Below are positions 30,995-39,526 of a DNA stretch of 64,000 nt, one piece after another. The translations under genes were made by a program, and so were the position numbers. The DNA lies in NCBI RefSeq assembly GCF_900156155.1, contig NZ_FTMD01000003.1:62001-126000 (forward strand), read 5' to 3'. The stretch comes from Aromatoleum tolulyticum. Its GTDB lineage: Bacteria > Pseudomonadota > Gammaproteobacteria > Burkholderiales > Rhodocyclaceae. The notes beneath the pieces were generated by a model. It searched no databases. It had not been told where the DNA came from and worked only from the letters and a program-made list of their open reading frames with translations. Every line of letters starts with the position of its first letter. Position 1 is the first letter of the stretch.

Positions 30995-31309
30995 ATGACC
31001 GCCCGCACGCTTGCCTTTCCCGCCCTCCTCATCGCCGCGTTCCTCGCCGGTTGCGCGCAGACGCCGCCCGCAGCGCGCCCCGTCGCCTATGCCTGCGACG
31101 CGGGCAAGGGCTTTTCGGTCATCTATCATCCGTGGGGCGACGCGGCGATCGACATCGACGGAATGCGCTTCGGATTGATGAAAGAGGCCACCGACGACAG
31201 CGGCGAACGCTACGGATGCGGGGCGCTGACGCTGTGGCGCCACGGCAACACGGCGCGCGTCGATATGCAGGGTGCCGGCATGTACGAAAACTGTCGCGCG
31301 CGCGAATGA
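30995..31309 (+). CDS. Small lipoprotein, MliC-like
   Basis: The protein has 104 residues. A lipobox LAGC sits at the end of a 16-residue hydrophobic segment, so the mature protein starts at Cys 20 and is lipid-anchored. The mature part has two Cys pairs (YACDAG, YGCGAL, ENC) and the block GFSVIYHPWGDAAIDIDG, resembling MliC/PliC lysozyme inhibitors. The match is by pattern, not certain. Confidence 0.75.
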   Translation: MTARTLAFPALLIAAFLAGCAQTPPAARPVAYACDAGKGFSVIYHPWGDAAIDIDGMRFGLMKEATDDSGERYGCGALTLWRHGNTARVDMQGAGMYENCRARE

Positions 31310-31363
31310 ACCTCGCCGCGCGAACGCGTTAAGATTAACGATTCACCGGCGGAGACCTGGCTC

Positions 31364-32017
31364 ATGTTTTACGGCGTAACCGACCTGACGACCTTCATTC
31401 TCGGCACGATCTTCATCGTGCTGCTGCCGGGACCGAACTCGCTGTACGTGATGTCGGTCGCCTCCCGCCTGGGCGTTGCGGCGGGCTATCGCGGCGCGTG
31501 CGGCATCTTCCTCGGCGACACCGTGCTGATGGTTCTCTCCGCGACGGGCATCGCGTCGCTGCTGCAGACGACGCCCGCTTTGTTCATGGTGCTGAAGTAC
31601 GCCGGGGCCGCCTATCTCGCATGGGTGGGACTCGCGCTGCTGCGCTCGGCGATCGCCGGCTGGCGCGACAAGGCGGCGGGCACGGCAGCGCCCGAGCCGG
31701 CACCCGCCGATGCGACGCGGCCCTTCCGCACGGCGCTGGTGATCAGCCTGATGAACCCGAAGGCGATCCTGTTCTTCGTGTCCTTCTTCATCCAGTTCGT
31801 CGATCCCGGCTATGCCTATCCCGTGCTGTCGTTCTCGATCCTGGGCACGATCGTGCAGGTGTGCAGTGCGATCTACCTGTCGGCGCTGATTTTCGGCGGC
31901 GCCCACCTCGCGGCGCAGTTCCGCCGTCGCCGGCGTTTGTCCGCGGCGGCGACCGGCGGGGTCGGCGGGCTGTTCATCGGCTTCGGCGCGAAACTGGCGA
32001 ACGCGACGCTGGGGTGA
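31364..32017 (+). CDS. LysE/RhtB-family amino acid exporter
   Basis: The protein has 217 residues with about six hydrophobic segments. The family signature LLPGPNSLYVMSVASRLGVA is near residues 20-39, and the ISLMNPKAILFFVSFF block marks the LeuE branch. It exports amino acids or homoserine-lactone-like compounds. A GGCGGAG ribosome site precedes the ATG. Confidence 0.92.
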   Translation: MFYGVTDLTTFILGTIFIVLLPGPNSLYVMSVASRLGVAAGYRGACGIFLGDTVLMVLSATGIASLLQTTPALFMVLKYAGAAYLAWVGLALLRSAIAGWRDKAAGTAAPEPAPADATRPFRTALVISLMNPKAILFFVSFFIQFVDPGYAYPVLSFSILGTIVQVCSAIYLSALIFGGAHLAAQFRRRRRLSAAATGGVGGLFIGFGAKLANATLG

Positions 32018-32041
32018 TTCCCCTCGCAATGTAGCGCCAGG

Positions 32042-32070
32042 GGCCGGCCCGCCCGTCGTGGCGGCCGGCC
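32042..32070. terminator. GC hairpin between the convergent LysE and NYN genes
   Basis: Two copies of the self-complementary GGCCGGCC (32042-32049 and 32063-32070) can pair around 13 nt. There is no T-run. It may mark the transcript ends of both converging genes. Confidence 0.3.
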
Positions 32071-32082
32071 GCCTTGCCTGGT

Positions 32083-33534
32083 TCAACCGTTCTGCGGCGC
32101 TTCGGTCTTGCGCGGGCGACGGCCGCGCGGTGCACTCTTGCGGGCGGCGGGCTTGGCCGCTGCCTCCTCCGCACCGGCGACCGTCACGGGCTCGGGCGCG
32201 AGAGCGGCCTCGGGAACCGGGGCTGCCGGAGCAGGGGCTGCGGCTTCCATGTTTGCCGCCTCGGTTTTCGCCGATTCGGTCTTCGCGGCGGAGGTCTTGC
32301 CGCGGCGCGACCGGCGCGCCCCTGCCTTGGCAGGCTCTGCCTGCGCCGCGGCAGCCTGCTCCGCTTCGGAAGCGATCGTCGCAGTGGCCGGGACCGGCTG
32401 TTCGGCTTGCACCGGCACGGACGTAACGGGCTCGGGCTGGAGCGGGCGTTCTGGTTCGGCTTCGGCAGCCGCCTGCATTTCCGCCCGTCCGCCTTCCGCC
32501 CCGGCCTCCGCCTTCTTCGCGCCGGACTTGCGTCCGCCGCGCTTGCGGCGGGATTCGTGCCTGCCCGAAGGCTCTTCGCCCGCCGGACGTTCCGCCGCCG
32601 TCGCGGACGCAGCTTCGGCATGCGCCAGTTCGCCCGCCGCGGGCACAACCTCGAGCGCGGCACCCTGCTCCACGGCGGCAGACGCCTCGGCGACCGCTTC
32701 CGCCACTGCCGCACGGTTGCCGCGATAGACGTAGGCGCCCGATTTCTCGTCGCGGCCGAACTCGAGCAGACCGCGCGCCTGGGCTTCCTCGAGCAGGTTG
32801 CCGAAGGCGCGGAAGCCGTAGTACGACTCGTTGAAGTCGGGCTTGCGGCGCTTGATGGCCTCCTTCAGCATCGATGCCCAGATGCGCACGCCGCTGTCGC
32901 CGCGTTCGGCCACCAGGGCGTCGAAGGTCTCGACGGCGATATTGATGGCCTTGCGCTTGCGCGCCTCGACTTCGTCCTTGCGATGCTTTTCCTCTTCGGG
33001 CGAGCGCTTCGGTGAGGGCTGGGCTTCGCGCGTTTCGCGCTTGGCCGCGCGCTGGCTCTCGCGCACGAGGTCGTCGTAGAAGATGAATTCGTCGCAGTTG
33101 GCGATCAGCAGGTCGGAAGTCGATTGCTTCACGCCGACGCCGATGACCTGCTTGGCGTTCTCGCGCAGCTTGGACACCAGCGGGGAGAAGTCGGAGTCGC
33201 CGCTGATGATGACGAAGGTGTCGACGTGCGATTTCGTGTAGCACAAGTCGAGCGCATCGACGACGAGGCGGATGTCGGCGGAGTTCTTGCCCGACTGGCG
33301 TACGTGCGGGATCTCGATCAGCTCGAAGTTGGCCTCGTGCATCACGGCCTTGAAGCCCTTGTAACGCTCCCAGTCGCAGTAGGCCTTCTTGACGACGATG
33401 CTGCCCTTGAGCAGCAGGCGTTCGAGCACCGGCTTGATGTCGAATTTTTCGTATTTCGCGTCGCGCACTCCGAGCGCGACGTTTTCGAAATCGCAGAACA
33501 CCGCCATGCTTACGTTGTCATGGGCTGAAGCCAT
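32083..33534 (-). CDS. NYN-domain RNase with LOTUS/OST-HTH-like domain and long Ala/Pro/Lys tail
   Basis: The 483-residue protein has a NYN (PIN-like) nuclease domain at about 8-150: AVFCDFENVALGV, the acidic block NSADIRLVVDALDL and ISGDSDFSPLV, supplying the metal-binding Asp residues. A LOTUS-like domain follows at about 190-275 (GVRIWASMLKEAIKRRKPDF). The last 200 residues are low-complexity, Ala/Glu/Pro-rich, ending in basic RGRRPRKTEAP. It probably cleaves RNA and the tail may bind nucleic acid. The ribosome site is GGAG upstream of the ATG. Confidence 0.9.
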   Translation of the reverse strand: MASAHDNVSMAVFCDFENVALGVRDAKYEKFDIKPVLERLLLKGSIVVKKAYCDWERYKGFKAVMHEANFELIEIPHVRQSGKNSADIRLVVDALDLCYTKSHVDTFVIISGDSDFSPLVSKLRENAKQVIGVGVKQSTSDLLIANCDEFIFYDDLVRESQRAAKRETREAQPSPKRSPEEEKHRKDEVEARKRKAINIAVETFDALVAERGDSGVRIWASMLKEAIKRRKPDFNESYYGFRAFGNLLEEAQARGLLEFGRDEKSGAYVYRGNRAAVAEAVAEASAAVEQGAALEVVPAAGELAHAEAASATAAERPAGEEPSGRHESRRKRGGRKSGAKKAEAGAEGGRAEMQAAAEAEPERPLQPEPVTSVPVQAEQPVPATATIASEAEQAAAAQAEPAKAGARRSRRGKTSAAKTESAKTEAANMEAAAPAPAAPVPEAALAPEPVTVAGAEEAAAKPAARKSAPRGRRPRKTEAPQNG

Positions 33535-33618
33535 AAGGTTCTCCGGTGGTGTGTCGGGCGCGGCCGCAGGGACCGCCCAAGGCGCACATGATAGCCATTC
33601 CTGCAGCGGCGATGCGCG

Positions 33619-33858
33619 TCACATGCCGCGGCCCGCGCCGCCCTTGCGGTCGTTGTCGCCATCTTCGCGCACCAGCCGCCATGCAAACCACATCCCGAGC
33701 ATCGCGTTCGCGAGGGCGAGGCCGGCGACCACGGCAAGGCCGAGGGGATTGAGCGGATGAGTGCGCAGGATCCACGCGAACGCCGACGACAGAACGTTGA
33801 GCGCGATCATCACCCAGAACGCCGGATTGCGCGGCTGGAACAGGCGGGAGAGCTTCAC
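33619..33858 (-). CDS. Small two-helix membrane protein, unknown
   Basis: The product has 79 residues from a GTG start with GAGGGG upstream. Two hydrophobic helices cover about 12-31 and 38-62, and the C-terminus is charged (REDGDNDRKGG). It starts 9 bp behind the dehydrogenase gene and is probably co-transcribed with it. I recognise no family. Confidence 0.7.
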   Translation of the reverse strand: MKLSRLFQPRNPAFWVMIALNVLSSAFAWILRTHPLNPLGLAVVAGLALANAMLGMWFAWRLVREDGDNDRKGGAGRGM

Positions 33859-33867
33859 GGCCGCCCC

Positions 33868-34836
33868 TCAGACGACGCGGTCGGGTGGCGTGCGGCCAGC
33901 GAAGAAGGCGTCGACGTTCTCGAGCACGCGCATGCCCATGCCGACACGCGTCTCGCGCGTGGCGCTGCCGAGGTGCGGCAACAGGACGACGTTTTCCAGT
34001 GCGAGCAGGCCCTCACTGACCTTGGGCTCGGCTTCGAACACGTCGAGCCCGGCGCCGGCGATCGTGCCGTTGCGCAGCGCCTCGACCAGCGCAGCCTCAT
34101 CGACCACTTCACCGCGCGCGGTGTTGATCAGGAAGGCGTCGGGGCCCATCAGCGCGAGGCGTTCGCGGTTGATCAGGTGGCGCGTCGCCGCACCGCCCGG
34201 GCAGTGCAGGGAGACGAAATCCGCCTCGGCCAGGACTTCCTCGACCGAATCGCACTGCCGCGCGTCGAGCCCGGCAAGCGTTTGGGCCGGCACGCGGCTG
34301 CGGTTGAAGAACACGATCTTCATACCGAAGCCGTGCTGCGCGCGCATCGCGACCGCGCGGGCGATGCGGCCCATGCCGATGAGGCCGAGCGTCTTGCCGC
34401 TCGCCTTGGTGCCGATCATGTGCGTCGGGCGCCAGCCGGTCCAGTTGCCGCTGCGCACCTCGCGTTCGCCCTCGCCCGCACGCCGGGCGACCATCAGCAT
34501 CAGCGTGATCGCGAGGTCGGCGGTGCAGTCGGTGAGCACGTCGGGGGTGTTCGTCACCGCGATCCCGCGGGCCCTGGCGGCGTCGATGTCGATGTGGCTG
34601 TAGCCGACGCCGTAGTTGGCAATCAGCCTGGCGGTCGGTGCCGTGCCGAGTACGTCGGCGTCGATGCGGTCGGACACGGTGGCGAGCAGCGCGTCGCACG
34701 AAGCCAGCGCCGTGCGCATCTCGTCGCGCGTGAACGGGTGATCGTCGGAATTGAGGCGCACGTCGAAGCGCTCGGTGAGTGCGCGCTCGACTTCGGCGGG
34801 CCAACGGCGGGTGACGATGAGTCGGGGTCGGGTCAT
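33868..34836 (-). CDS. D-2-hydroxyacid dehydrogenase (glyoxylate/hydroxypyruvate reductase-like)
   Basis: The protein has 322 residues. The NAD(P) loop GLIGMGRIARAVAMRA is near 150-165, and the catalytic residues sit in NTARGEVVDE (Arg) , FEAEP (Glu) and LLPHLGSATRE (His). It reduces glyoxylate or hydroxypyruvate. ATG 34836 is preferred because AGGA lies 8 nt ahead of it; ATG 34845 is also possible. Confidence 0.93.
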   Translation of the reverse strand: MTRPRLIVTRRWPAEVERALTERFDVRLNSDDHPFTRDEMRTALASCDALLATVSDRIDADVLGTAPTARLIANYGVGYSHIDIDAARARGIAVTNTPDVLTDCTADLAITLMLMVARRAGEGEREVRSGNWTGWRPTHMIGTKASGKTLGLIGMGRIARAVAMRAQHGFGMKIVFFNRSRVPAQTLAGLDARQCDSVEEVLAEADFVSLHCPGGAATRHLINRERLALMGPDAFLINTARGEVVDEAALVEALRNGTIAGAGLDVFEAEPKVSEGLLALENVVLLPHLGSATRETRVGMGMRVLENVDAFFAGRTPPDRVV

Positions 34837-35124
34837 GTTGTTCATCCTGCTCGTTCTTGGCTGTGGTTTCGGTCAGGTTCCGGGCGCATCGGGCCGCATC
34901 CGGGATCGTCTGCGGCGACGGATGCGGTGGCACTGCGCGCTCACCCCACCCGGACGCACCCCGAACGATACCCGCAGGGCGCGCTCGAGGGGATCGGGCG
35001 CAACCCCAACGATACGGTCTTTCGCCGCCAGTGCGGGCTGGCCCTCGCCGGAAACCTTGGGCCTGCACGCGCACTCCAACGGATGCGATCCACTGCGGAT
35101 CGCCGCAGTGCGGGAGTCCGCCAC

Positions 35125-35949
35125 GTGAGCATTCTGCCCCTGACCTCGGCGCTCGGCCTCTTCGGCACAAGCGCCCTTCGTCCCGTTTCGACGAATTTCG
35201 CCGCAACGGCGGGCAGTCTGTCGCTGTTCTCGGGCTCTTCGACGATCGTCGACCTGTCGAGTTTCGGTCAGCTCCTGTCGGCTGTCGCGAGCTTCGAGAA
35301 CCGCCTCTCGGTGCTGCGCCCCGGATCGTCGGACAGCGGTATCGGGCAGAATTTCGGCACCGACTTCGGCAGTCTGGCCGCCGAGGCGCAGTATTTCGTC
35401 GACAGCTTCAACAACCTGCAGGGCAGCCTCGGCGAACAGAATTTCCTGTTCGGCACCGTCCCGACTTCCGCGCCCGCGGCGCGCTTGTCCGCAGACCTCC
35501 AGGCGCGCGTCGACGAGGCTTTCGACAACGGCGATTCGGCCCTCACGCAGTTGTCGGACCTCGGGATCGAACTGCGGCCAGCGCTGCTTCCCGGCAGCGG
35601 CGGCAGCCTGAGCATCGACATGGAGGCGTTGCGCGCGGCCTTCGAGGCGGACCCCGCAGGCAGCTTCTCCCTGCTTGCGCGCGCGGCCGAGGCATTCGCG
35701 ACAGTGGCGACGGAATTCACCGCGTCGAACGAAAGCGTGACCTCGCTGCTCGCGGCGCAGCTCCAGTTTTCGTCCCTGCAATTGACGCTCGGCCTGTTCG
35801 ACGACAACAGCGATTCCTCGCAAAGCGGCCTGCAGGGCCTCACCGATCTCCTCACCCTCGCCTCGCTCGGCAACGGCGGGGCGGATTCGCAGGCGCGCAT
35901 CGTGGCCGCGCTCAATGAATTCTCGCTCGTGTCGTCACTGCTGCGCTGA
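35125..35949 (+). CDS. Orphan protein resembling the C-terminal part of FliD (flagellar cap)
   Basis: From GTG 35125, with GGGAG upstream, the product has 274 residues, rich in Ser, Leu and Ala, with no Cys and no signal peptide. Residues 130-200 (DSALTQLSDLGIELRP, then LSIDMEALRAAFEADPAGSF) follow the FliD C-terminal pattern of a short-helix GI-x-Leu-D-x3-L-x3-L-x-A-D-P block. No flagellar gene is nearby and the D2-D3 domains of FliD are absent. It may be a cap-like or secreted accessory protein; the function is unknown. Confidence 0.7.
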   Translation: MSILPLTSALGLFGTSALRPVSTNFAATAGSLSLFSGSSTIVDLSSFGQLLSAVASFENRLSVLRPGSSDSGIGQNFGTDFGSLAAEAQYFVDSFNNLQGSLGEQNFLFGTVPTSAPAARLSADLQARVDEAFDNGDSALTQLSDLGIELRPALLPGSGGSLSIDMEALRAAFEADPAGSFSLLARAAEAFATVATEFTASNESVTSLLAAQLQFSSLQLTLGLFDDNSDSSQSGLQGLTDLLTLASLGNGGADSQARIVAALNEFSLVSSLLR

Positions 35950-36149
35950 CCGCGTATGCCCGTTCACTTCCGGCGCACAGGGAAATTCCGCGGCTTGCCG
36001 GCAATCCTCGATGTCATCTAGGGGCCGGATTGCATCCCTTTATTGCCGGGCCGGCCTGCGAACGGCACGGCAACGCGCGTGGCAGCTGACACCCCGATCC
36101 GGCGGTCGATGTTCGAGTTACCAACACGGCAGCGCAACATGCCCAGCGC

Positions 36150-36168
36150 ATTGAAACGCGCTTTCAAT
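36150..36168. promoter_or_regulatory. Dyad of unknown role in the gap before the sRNA cluster
   Basis: ATTGAAA and TTTCAAT are perfect 7-bp arms around CGCGC. The arms are A/T-rich, so it looks more like a protein site than a terminator. The rest of 35950-36197 shows no gene; the last 60 bp are strongly A/T-rich compared with the region. Confidence 0.3.
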
Positions 36169-36197
36169 TGGCTGATTTTTCTTATGTATTTAGCCAA

Positions 36198-36263
36198 ATA
36201 ATCTAAATATAAAAATATTTTGGGGTCAACAATGTTGCATTGCACAAGCTCTTCCAATAAAGT
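36198..36263 (+). promoter_or_regulatory. Promoter of sRNA copy 1, with UP-like element
   Basis: TTGCAT at 36235-36240, a 17-bp spacer and TAAAGT at 36258-36263. Upstream, ATAAAAATATTT at 36209-36220 is an A-tract/T-tract box like the distal part of an UP element, at the same distance from -35 as in copies 2-4. Confidence 0.75.
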
Positions 36264-36265
36264 CT

Positions 36266-36336
36266 GAACCGTCTCCTCCACCCTCCTCCTTTGGTGTGGA
36301 TTTAGCCCGAGCCCGCAACCGCGCTCGGGCTTTTTT
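36266..36336 (+). ncRNA. CU-rich anti-Shine-Dalgarno sibling sRNA, copy 1
   Basis: The conserved block opens GAACCGTCTCC. Two UCCUCC segments follow: the first is unpaired, the second is in a 9-nt loop of a hairpin in which CCAC pairs with GTGG and CC with GG around a bulged U (36278-36299). The loop sequence CCTCCTTT equals the anti-SD tail of 16S rRNA. A terminator hairpin ends the RNA at about 70 nt. The first 39 nt are identical in copies 1-4. The exact 5' end is expected 2-5 nt into the block. It probably acts by pairing with ribosome-binding sites (inference). No protein-coding reading is credible. Confidence 0.85.
36304..36336 (+). terminator. Terminator of sRNA copy 1
   Basis: AGCCCGAGC (36304-36312) pairs with GCTCGGGCT (36323-36331), followed by six T. 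Confidence 0.92.
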
Positions 36337-36410
36337 CTTTTCCGGCGTCCCTCGGCGATTGCTCGCCCCGTACGCGTCGCCTGCGTCGCCTTGCGGACAC
36401 ATAGGTGATT

Positions 36411-36476
36411 CTGATCGCCCGATAAAAACATTTAAAGGGCAAACTTATTGCATCGCAACATACGGTACCGTATGCT
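36411..36476 (+). promoter_or_regulatory. Promoter of sRNA copy 2, with UP-like element
   Basis: TTGCAT at 36448-36453, 17-bp spacer, TATGCT at 36471-36476. CTGATCG starts exactly 37 bp before the -35 box, followed by GATAAAAACATTT, as in copies 3 and 4. Confidence 0.8.
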
Positions 36477-36478
36477 TT

Positions 36479-36546
36479 GAACCGTCTCCTCCACCCTCCT
36501 CCTTTGGTGTGGATTTAAGCCCGAGCCTAAACCGCTCGGGCTTTTT
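36479..36546 (+). ncRNA. CU-rich anti-Shine-Dalgarno sibling sRNA, copy 2
   Basis: The 39-nt block from GAACCG to GGATTTA is identical to copy 1. One extra A precedes the terminator stem, and the terminator loop is shorter (CTAAACC). The gene ends 24 bp before the 3' end of the convergent lysR gene. It has its own promoter, so it is not processed from copy 1. Confidence 0.85.
36517..36546 (+). terminator. Terminator of sRNA copy 2
   Basis: AAGCCCGAGC (36517-36526) pairs with GCTCGGGCTT (36534-36543), followed by T residues to 36546. On the minus strand no T-run follows, so it would not stop lysR transcription efficiently. Confidence 0.9.
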
Positions 36547-36570
36547 CTTTTCTGCGTCCAAGAATGTCCC

Positions 36571-37482
36571 TCAGGCCGCTCGCTGCGGTGCGTTCAGCAG
36601 GGCCCAGATCTTGTCCACCATCGGGTTGCTGTTGTCGGCGGCGCGGTGCAGGCGGACCTCCAGTGGGCAGGTCCACCGCTCGGGGCCGGCCTCCACCAGG
36701 CGTCCTTCGGCTAGTTCGCGGCCGACGCAGCTCTCCGGCAGCCAGCCGAGCCCGTGCCCTTCGAGCACCATCGCTTTCAGCGCCTCCGACATGTGGGTGT
36801 CGAAGGAACGGTCGAAATGGCAGCGTTCGTTCGCACCGAGCAGGATCATCTCGACCACGTGCCCGAGGTAGGTGCCTGACGAATAGGCGAGGAAGGGCAC
36901 CGCCGCCTCGGCCCGCCCGGGCAGCTTGTAGCGCGGCCGGCCGTCTGCGCGCGGCGCCGACAGGGGCAGCATGCGGTCGGTGGCGAGGGCGATGTAGGGA
37001 AAGCGCACCGGATCGAGCAGCATCGGCAGCTGCGGGTGGTGGTACGCGATGAGGAGATCGGTGGCCCCCTCGATCAGCGCGCTCGCCCCCTCGGGCACAT
37101 TCACCGCGCCGACGCGCGCGACGACGTTGCCCAGCGCTTCCTTCAGCTGCCCCAGCCAGCGCGGGAAGAAGGTGAGCGACAGGGTGTGCGCGACCGAGAA
37201 GCGCACGGTGTCGACGTTGCCGGGGGACTGCCCGCGCAGCACGGTGCGCATGTCGTAGGTGCGCCGCAGGATGTCCGCGGCAAAACCGCGGAAGATCCGC
37301 CCGGCGGCAGTGAGATGCACCCCCTGCGCGCGGCGGTCGATCAGTTCGACGCCAAGCCAGTCTTCCAGCGCCTGGATGTGGCGGCTGAAGGTGGGCTGGG
37401 AGACGTTGCGGCGCTCCGCAGCACGCGAAAACGCGCGCGCATCGGTGAGCGTCAGGAAGTCCTCGATCCATTTTATCTGCAC
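36571..37482 (-). CDS. LysR-family transcriptional regulator, divergent from aspA
   Basis: The protein has 303 residues. An N-terminal winged HTH covers about 1-60 (FSRAAERRNVSQPTFSRHIQ), then a LysR substrate-binding domain to the end. GTG 37482 has an AGGAG ribosome site 8 nt upstream. It faces aspA across 161 bp, the classic layout of a LysR regulator controlling its neighbour, so aspA is its likely target and an organic or amino acid its likely effector (inference). It resembles the YjiE/HypT branch in length and start. Confidence 0.93.
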   Translation of the reverse strand: MQIKWIEDFLTLTDARAFSRAAERRNVSQPTFSRHIQALEDWLGVELIDRRAQGVHLTAAGRIFRGFAADILRRTYDMRTVLRGQSPGNVDTVRFSVAHTLSLTFFPRWLGQLKEALGNVVARVGAVNVPEGASALIEGATDLLIAYHHPQLPMLLDPVRFPYIALATDRMLPLSAPRADGRPRYKLPGRAEAAVPFLAYSSGTYLGHVVEMILLGANERCHFDRSFDTHMSEALKAMVLEGHGLGWLPESCVGRELAEGRLVEAGPERWTCPLEVRLHRAADNSNPMVDKIWALLNAPQRAA

Positions 37483-37643
37483 GTTGAGCGCTCCTGCGGT
37501 TTCCGTCCTGCGGCTTCCGGCGAGTTGTCGCCGCGCCCTCTATTCGGGTTCCTTGGGGATGTTATGCGTTTTTTGCATGGCATGACACGCAATCCTTTGT
37601 GCGTCCGTAGCATCCATGCGTCGCACCACACACCGGAGGAAAC

Positions 37644-39062
37644 ATGTCGCAGACAACAGAACGCACCGAACACGATCTCCTGGGAGATCGCTCCCTGCCC
37701 GCCGACTCCTACTACGGGGTCCACACGCTGCGCGCGGTCGAGAATTTCCCGATCACCGGCACGCCGATCTCGATCTATCCCGACCTCGTGCGCGCGCTCG
37801 CCGCGATCAAGCAGGCTGCGGCGCTGACCAACCGCGAACTCGGTCTGCTGGATGGCGAACGCACCGGCGCGATCGTCCGCGCCTGCGAGGAAATCCGCGC
37901 CGGGGCACTGCACGAGCATTTCGTCGTGGACGTGATCCAGGGCGGCGCCGGGACCTCGACCAACATGAACGCGAACGAGGTGATCGCGAACCGTGCGCTG
38001 GAACTGCTGGGTCACGCGAAGGGCGACTACGCCCGCCTGCACCCGAACGAGCATGTGAACATGAGCCAGAGCACCAACGACGTGTATCCGACGGCGCTGA
38101 AGCTGGCGGGATACGAAGGCATCCTGAGCCTGATCGAGGCGATGGAAGTGCTACGTGCCGCGTTCCACGAGAAGGCGGTCGAGTTTGCCGACGTGCTGAA
38201 GATGGGGCGCACGCAGCTGCAGGACGCGGTGCCGATGACGGTCGGCCAGGAATTCTCGACCTACGTCGTGATGCTCGGTGAGGACATCGAGCGGCTGAAG
38301 GAGGCGGTGCTGCTGATCTGCGAGATCAACCTCGGCGCCACCGCGATCGGCACCGGCATCAACGCACACCCCGACTACGCCGCGCTGGTGCGCCACCACC
38401 TCGCGGAGATCACCGGCATCCCGGTGCTGACGGCGCCGAACCTGGTCGAAGCGACGCAGGACTGCGGCAGCTTCGTGCAGCTGTCGGGCGTGCTCAAGCG
38501 CGTCGCGGTCAAGCTCTCGAAGGTGTGCAACGATCTGCGCCTGCTGTCCTCGGGGCCGCGCGCGGGCTTCGGCGAGATCAACCTGCCGGCACGCCAGGCC
38601 GGCTCGTCGATCATGCCGGGCAAGGTGAATCCGGTGATCCCGGAAGTCGTGAACCAGATCGCCTACGAGGTGATCGGCAACGACATGACGATCTCGTTCG
38701 CCGCGGAAGCCGGCCAGCTGCAGCTGAACGCCTTCGAACCGATCATCGCCCACAGCCTGTTCAAGAGCGTCACCCACCTGCGCGCGGGCTGCCTGACGCT
38801 GGCCGAGCGCTGCGTCAGGGGCATCACCGTGAATCGCGAGTTCCTGCGCCGGAGCGTGGAAAACTCGATCGGCCTCGTGACCGCGCTGAACCCCTACATC
38901 GGCTACGGCAACGCGACCGGTATCGCGCAGGAAGCGCTGGCCGGCGGGCACAGCGTGTATGAACTGGTGCTCGACAAGGGACTGCTCACGCGGGCTCAGC
39001 TCGACGAGATCCTGAAACCCGAAGTGCTCACGCAACCGCGCGCACTGGTCGGGCTGGCCTGA
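37644..39062 (+). CDS. aspA: Aspartate ammonia-lyase
   Basis: The protein has 472 residues. The fumarase/aspartase signature SSIMPGKVNP carries the catalytic Ser loop, and the N-terminus EHDLLGDRSLPADSYYGVHT is the aspartase form rather than FumC. It converts L-aspartate to fumarate and ammonia, feeding the TCA cycle or fumarate respiration. The ribosome site GGAGG is strong. No intrinsic terminator follows before sRNA copy 3. Confidence 0.95.
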   Translation: MSQTTERTEHDLLGDRSLPADSYYGVHTLRAVENFPITGTPISIYPDLVRALAAIKQAAALTNRELGLLDGERTGAIVRACEEIRAGALHEHFVVDVIQGGAGTSTNMNANEVIANRALELLGHAKGDYARLHPNEHVNMSQSTNDVYPTALKLAGYEGILSLIEAMEVLRAAFHEKAVEFADVLKMGRTQLQDAVPMTVGQEFSTYVVMLGEDIERLKEAVLLICEINLGATAIGTGINAHPDYAALVRHHLAEITGIPVLTAPNLVEATQDCGSFVQLSGVLKRVAVKLSKVCNDLRLLSSGPRAGFGEINLPARQAGSSIMPGKVNPVIPEVVNQIAYEVIGNDMTISFAAEAGQLQLNAFEPIIAHSLFKSVTHLRAGCLTLAERCVRGITVNREFLRRSVENSIGLVTALNPYIGYGNATGIAQEALAGGHSVYELVLDKGLLTRAQLDEILKPEVLTQPRALVGLA

Positions 39063-39110
39063 CCCGACGGCGCTCCCGCAAGACGATTGATACCGCACTG
39101 CACAATACAA

Positions 39111-39124
39111 GTCTTGTATAAGAC
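39111..39124. promoter_or_regulatory. Palindrome matching the acnB/acnA operator candidate
   Basis: GTCTTGTATAAGAC differs from the palindrome at 10414-10427 only at one central base. It lies 49 bp behind the aspA stop and 41 bp upstream of the conserved CTGATCG of sRNA copy 3. I found no convincing promoter overlapping it. Its target here is unclear. Confidence 0.5.
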
Positions 39125-39164
39125 CCGATGTGAAATCCCAGCCGCCGTGCAGCCATATGAAGAT

Positions 39165-39230
39165 CTGATCGTCGAATAGAAAAATTTATAGCGCATTATT
39201 ATTGCGTCGCACAAGCCGGTTCGCTAGTAT
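39165..39230 (+). promoter_or_regulatory. Promoter of sRNA copy 3, with UP-like element
   Basis: TTGCGT at 39202-39207, 17-bp spacer, TAGTAT at 39225-39230. CTGATCG at 39165 and AATAGAAAAATTT lie at the same distances as in copies 2 and 4. Confidence 0.8.
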
Positions 39231-39232
39231 TT

Positions 39233-39302
39233 GAACCGTCTCCTCCACCCTCCTCCTTTGGTGTGGATTTAGCCCGAGCCCGCAACCGAGCTCGGGCTTT
39301 TT
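39233..39302 (+). ncRNA. CU-rich anti-Shine-Dalgarno sibling sRNA, copy 3
   Basis: The first 39 nt are identical to copies 1, 2 and 4, and the whole RNA differs from copy 1 at very few bases, mainly in the terminator loop. It is the first of three copies lying between aspA and the U32 gene. Confidence 0.85.
39271..39302 (+). terminator. Terminator of sRNA copy 3
   Basis: AGCCCGAGC (39271-39279) pairs with GCTCGGGCT (39290-39298), followed by five T, then CTTTT. Confidence 0.92.
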
Positions 39303-39458
39303 CTTTTCCGGCGCACGAACTTTCGGCAACCAGTGCCGGAACGCGATCGCCAACCGCCCCCGTCCCTGGAACATCGCGCGCCGAACTCGGCGGCATACGC
39401 GTGCATTCATTGCGCCGACTGCCGGGAACATGACGGCCGCCATGGAGCATTCGGGCAC

Positions 39459-39524
39459 CTGATCGCGTGATAAAAAAATTTGTCGTACAAATTTATTGCA
39501 ACGCACAAGCGTGATCGTTAAGAT
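39459..39524 (+). promoter_or_regulatory. Promoter of sRNA copy 4, with UP-like element
   Basis: TTGCAA at 39496-39501, 17-bp spacer, TAAGAT at 39519-39524. CTGATCG begins at 39459, again 37 bp before -35, followed by GATAAAAAAATTT. Confidence 0.8.
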
Positions 39525-39526
39525 TT

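Noticed and set aside
33757-35949. A 730-residue plus-strand reading over the hydroxyacid dehydrogenase and the FliD-like gene
   Set aside because: The first 450 codons lie antisense to a well-supported dehydrogenase. Only the part from GTG 35125, which has a ribosome site, is credible.
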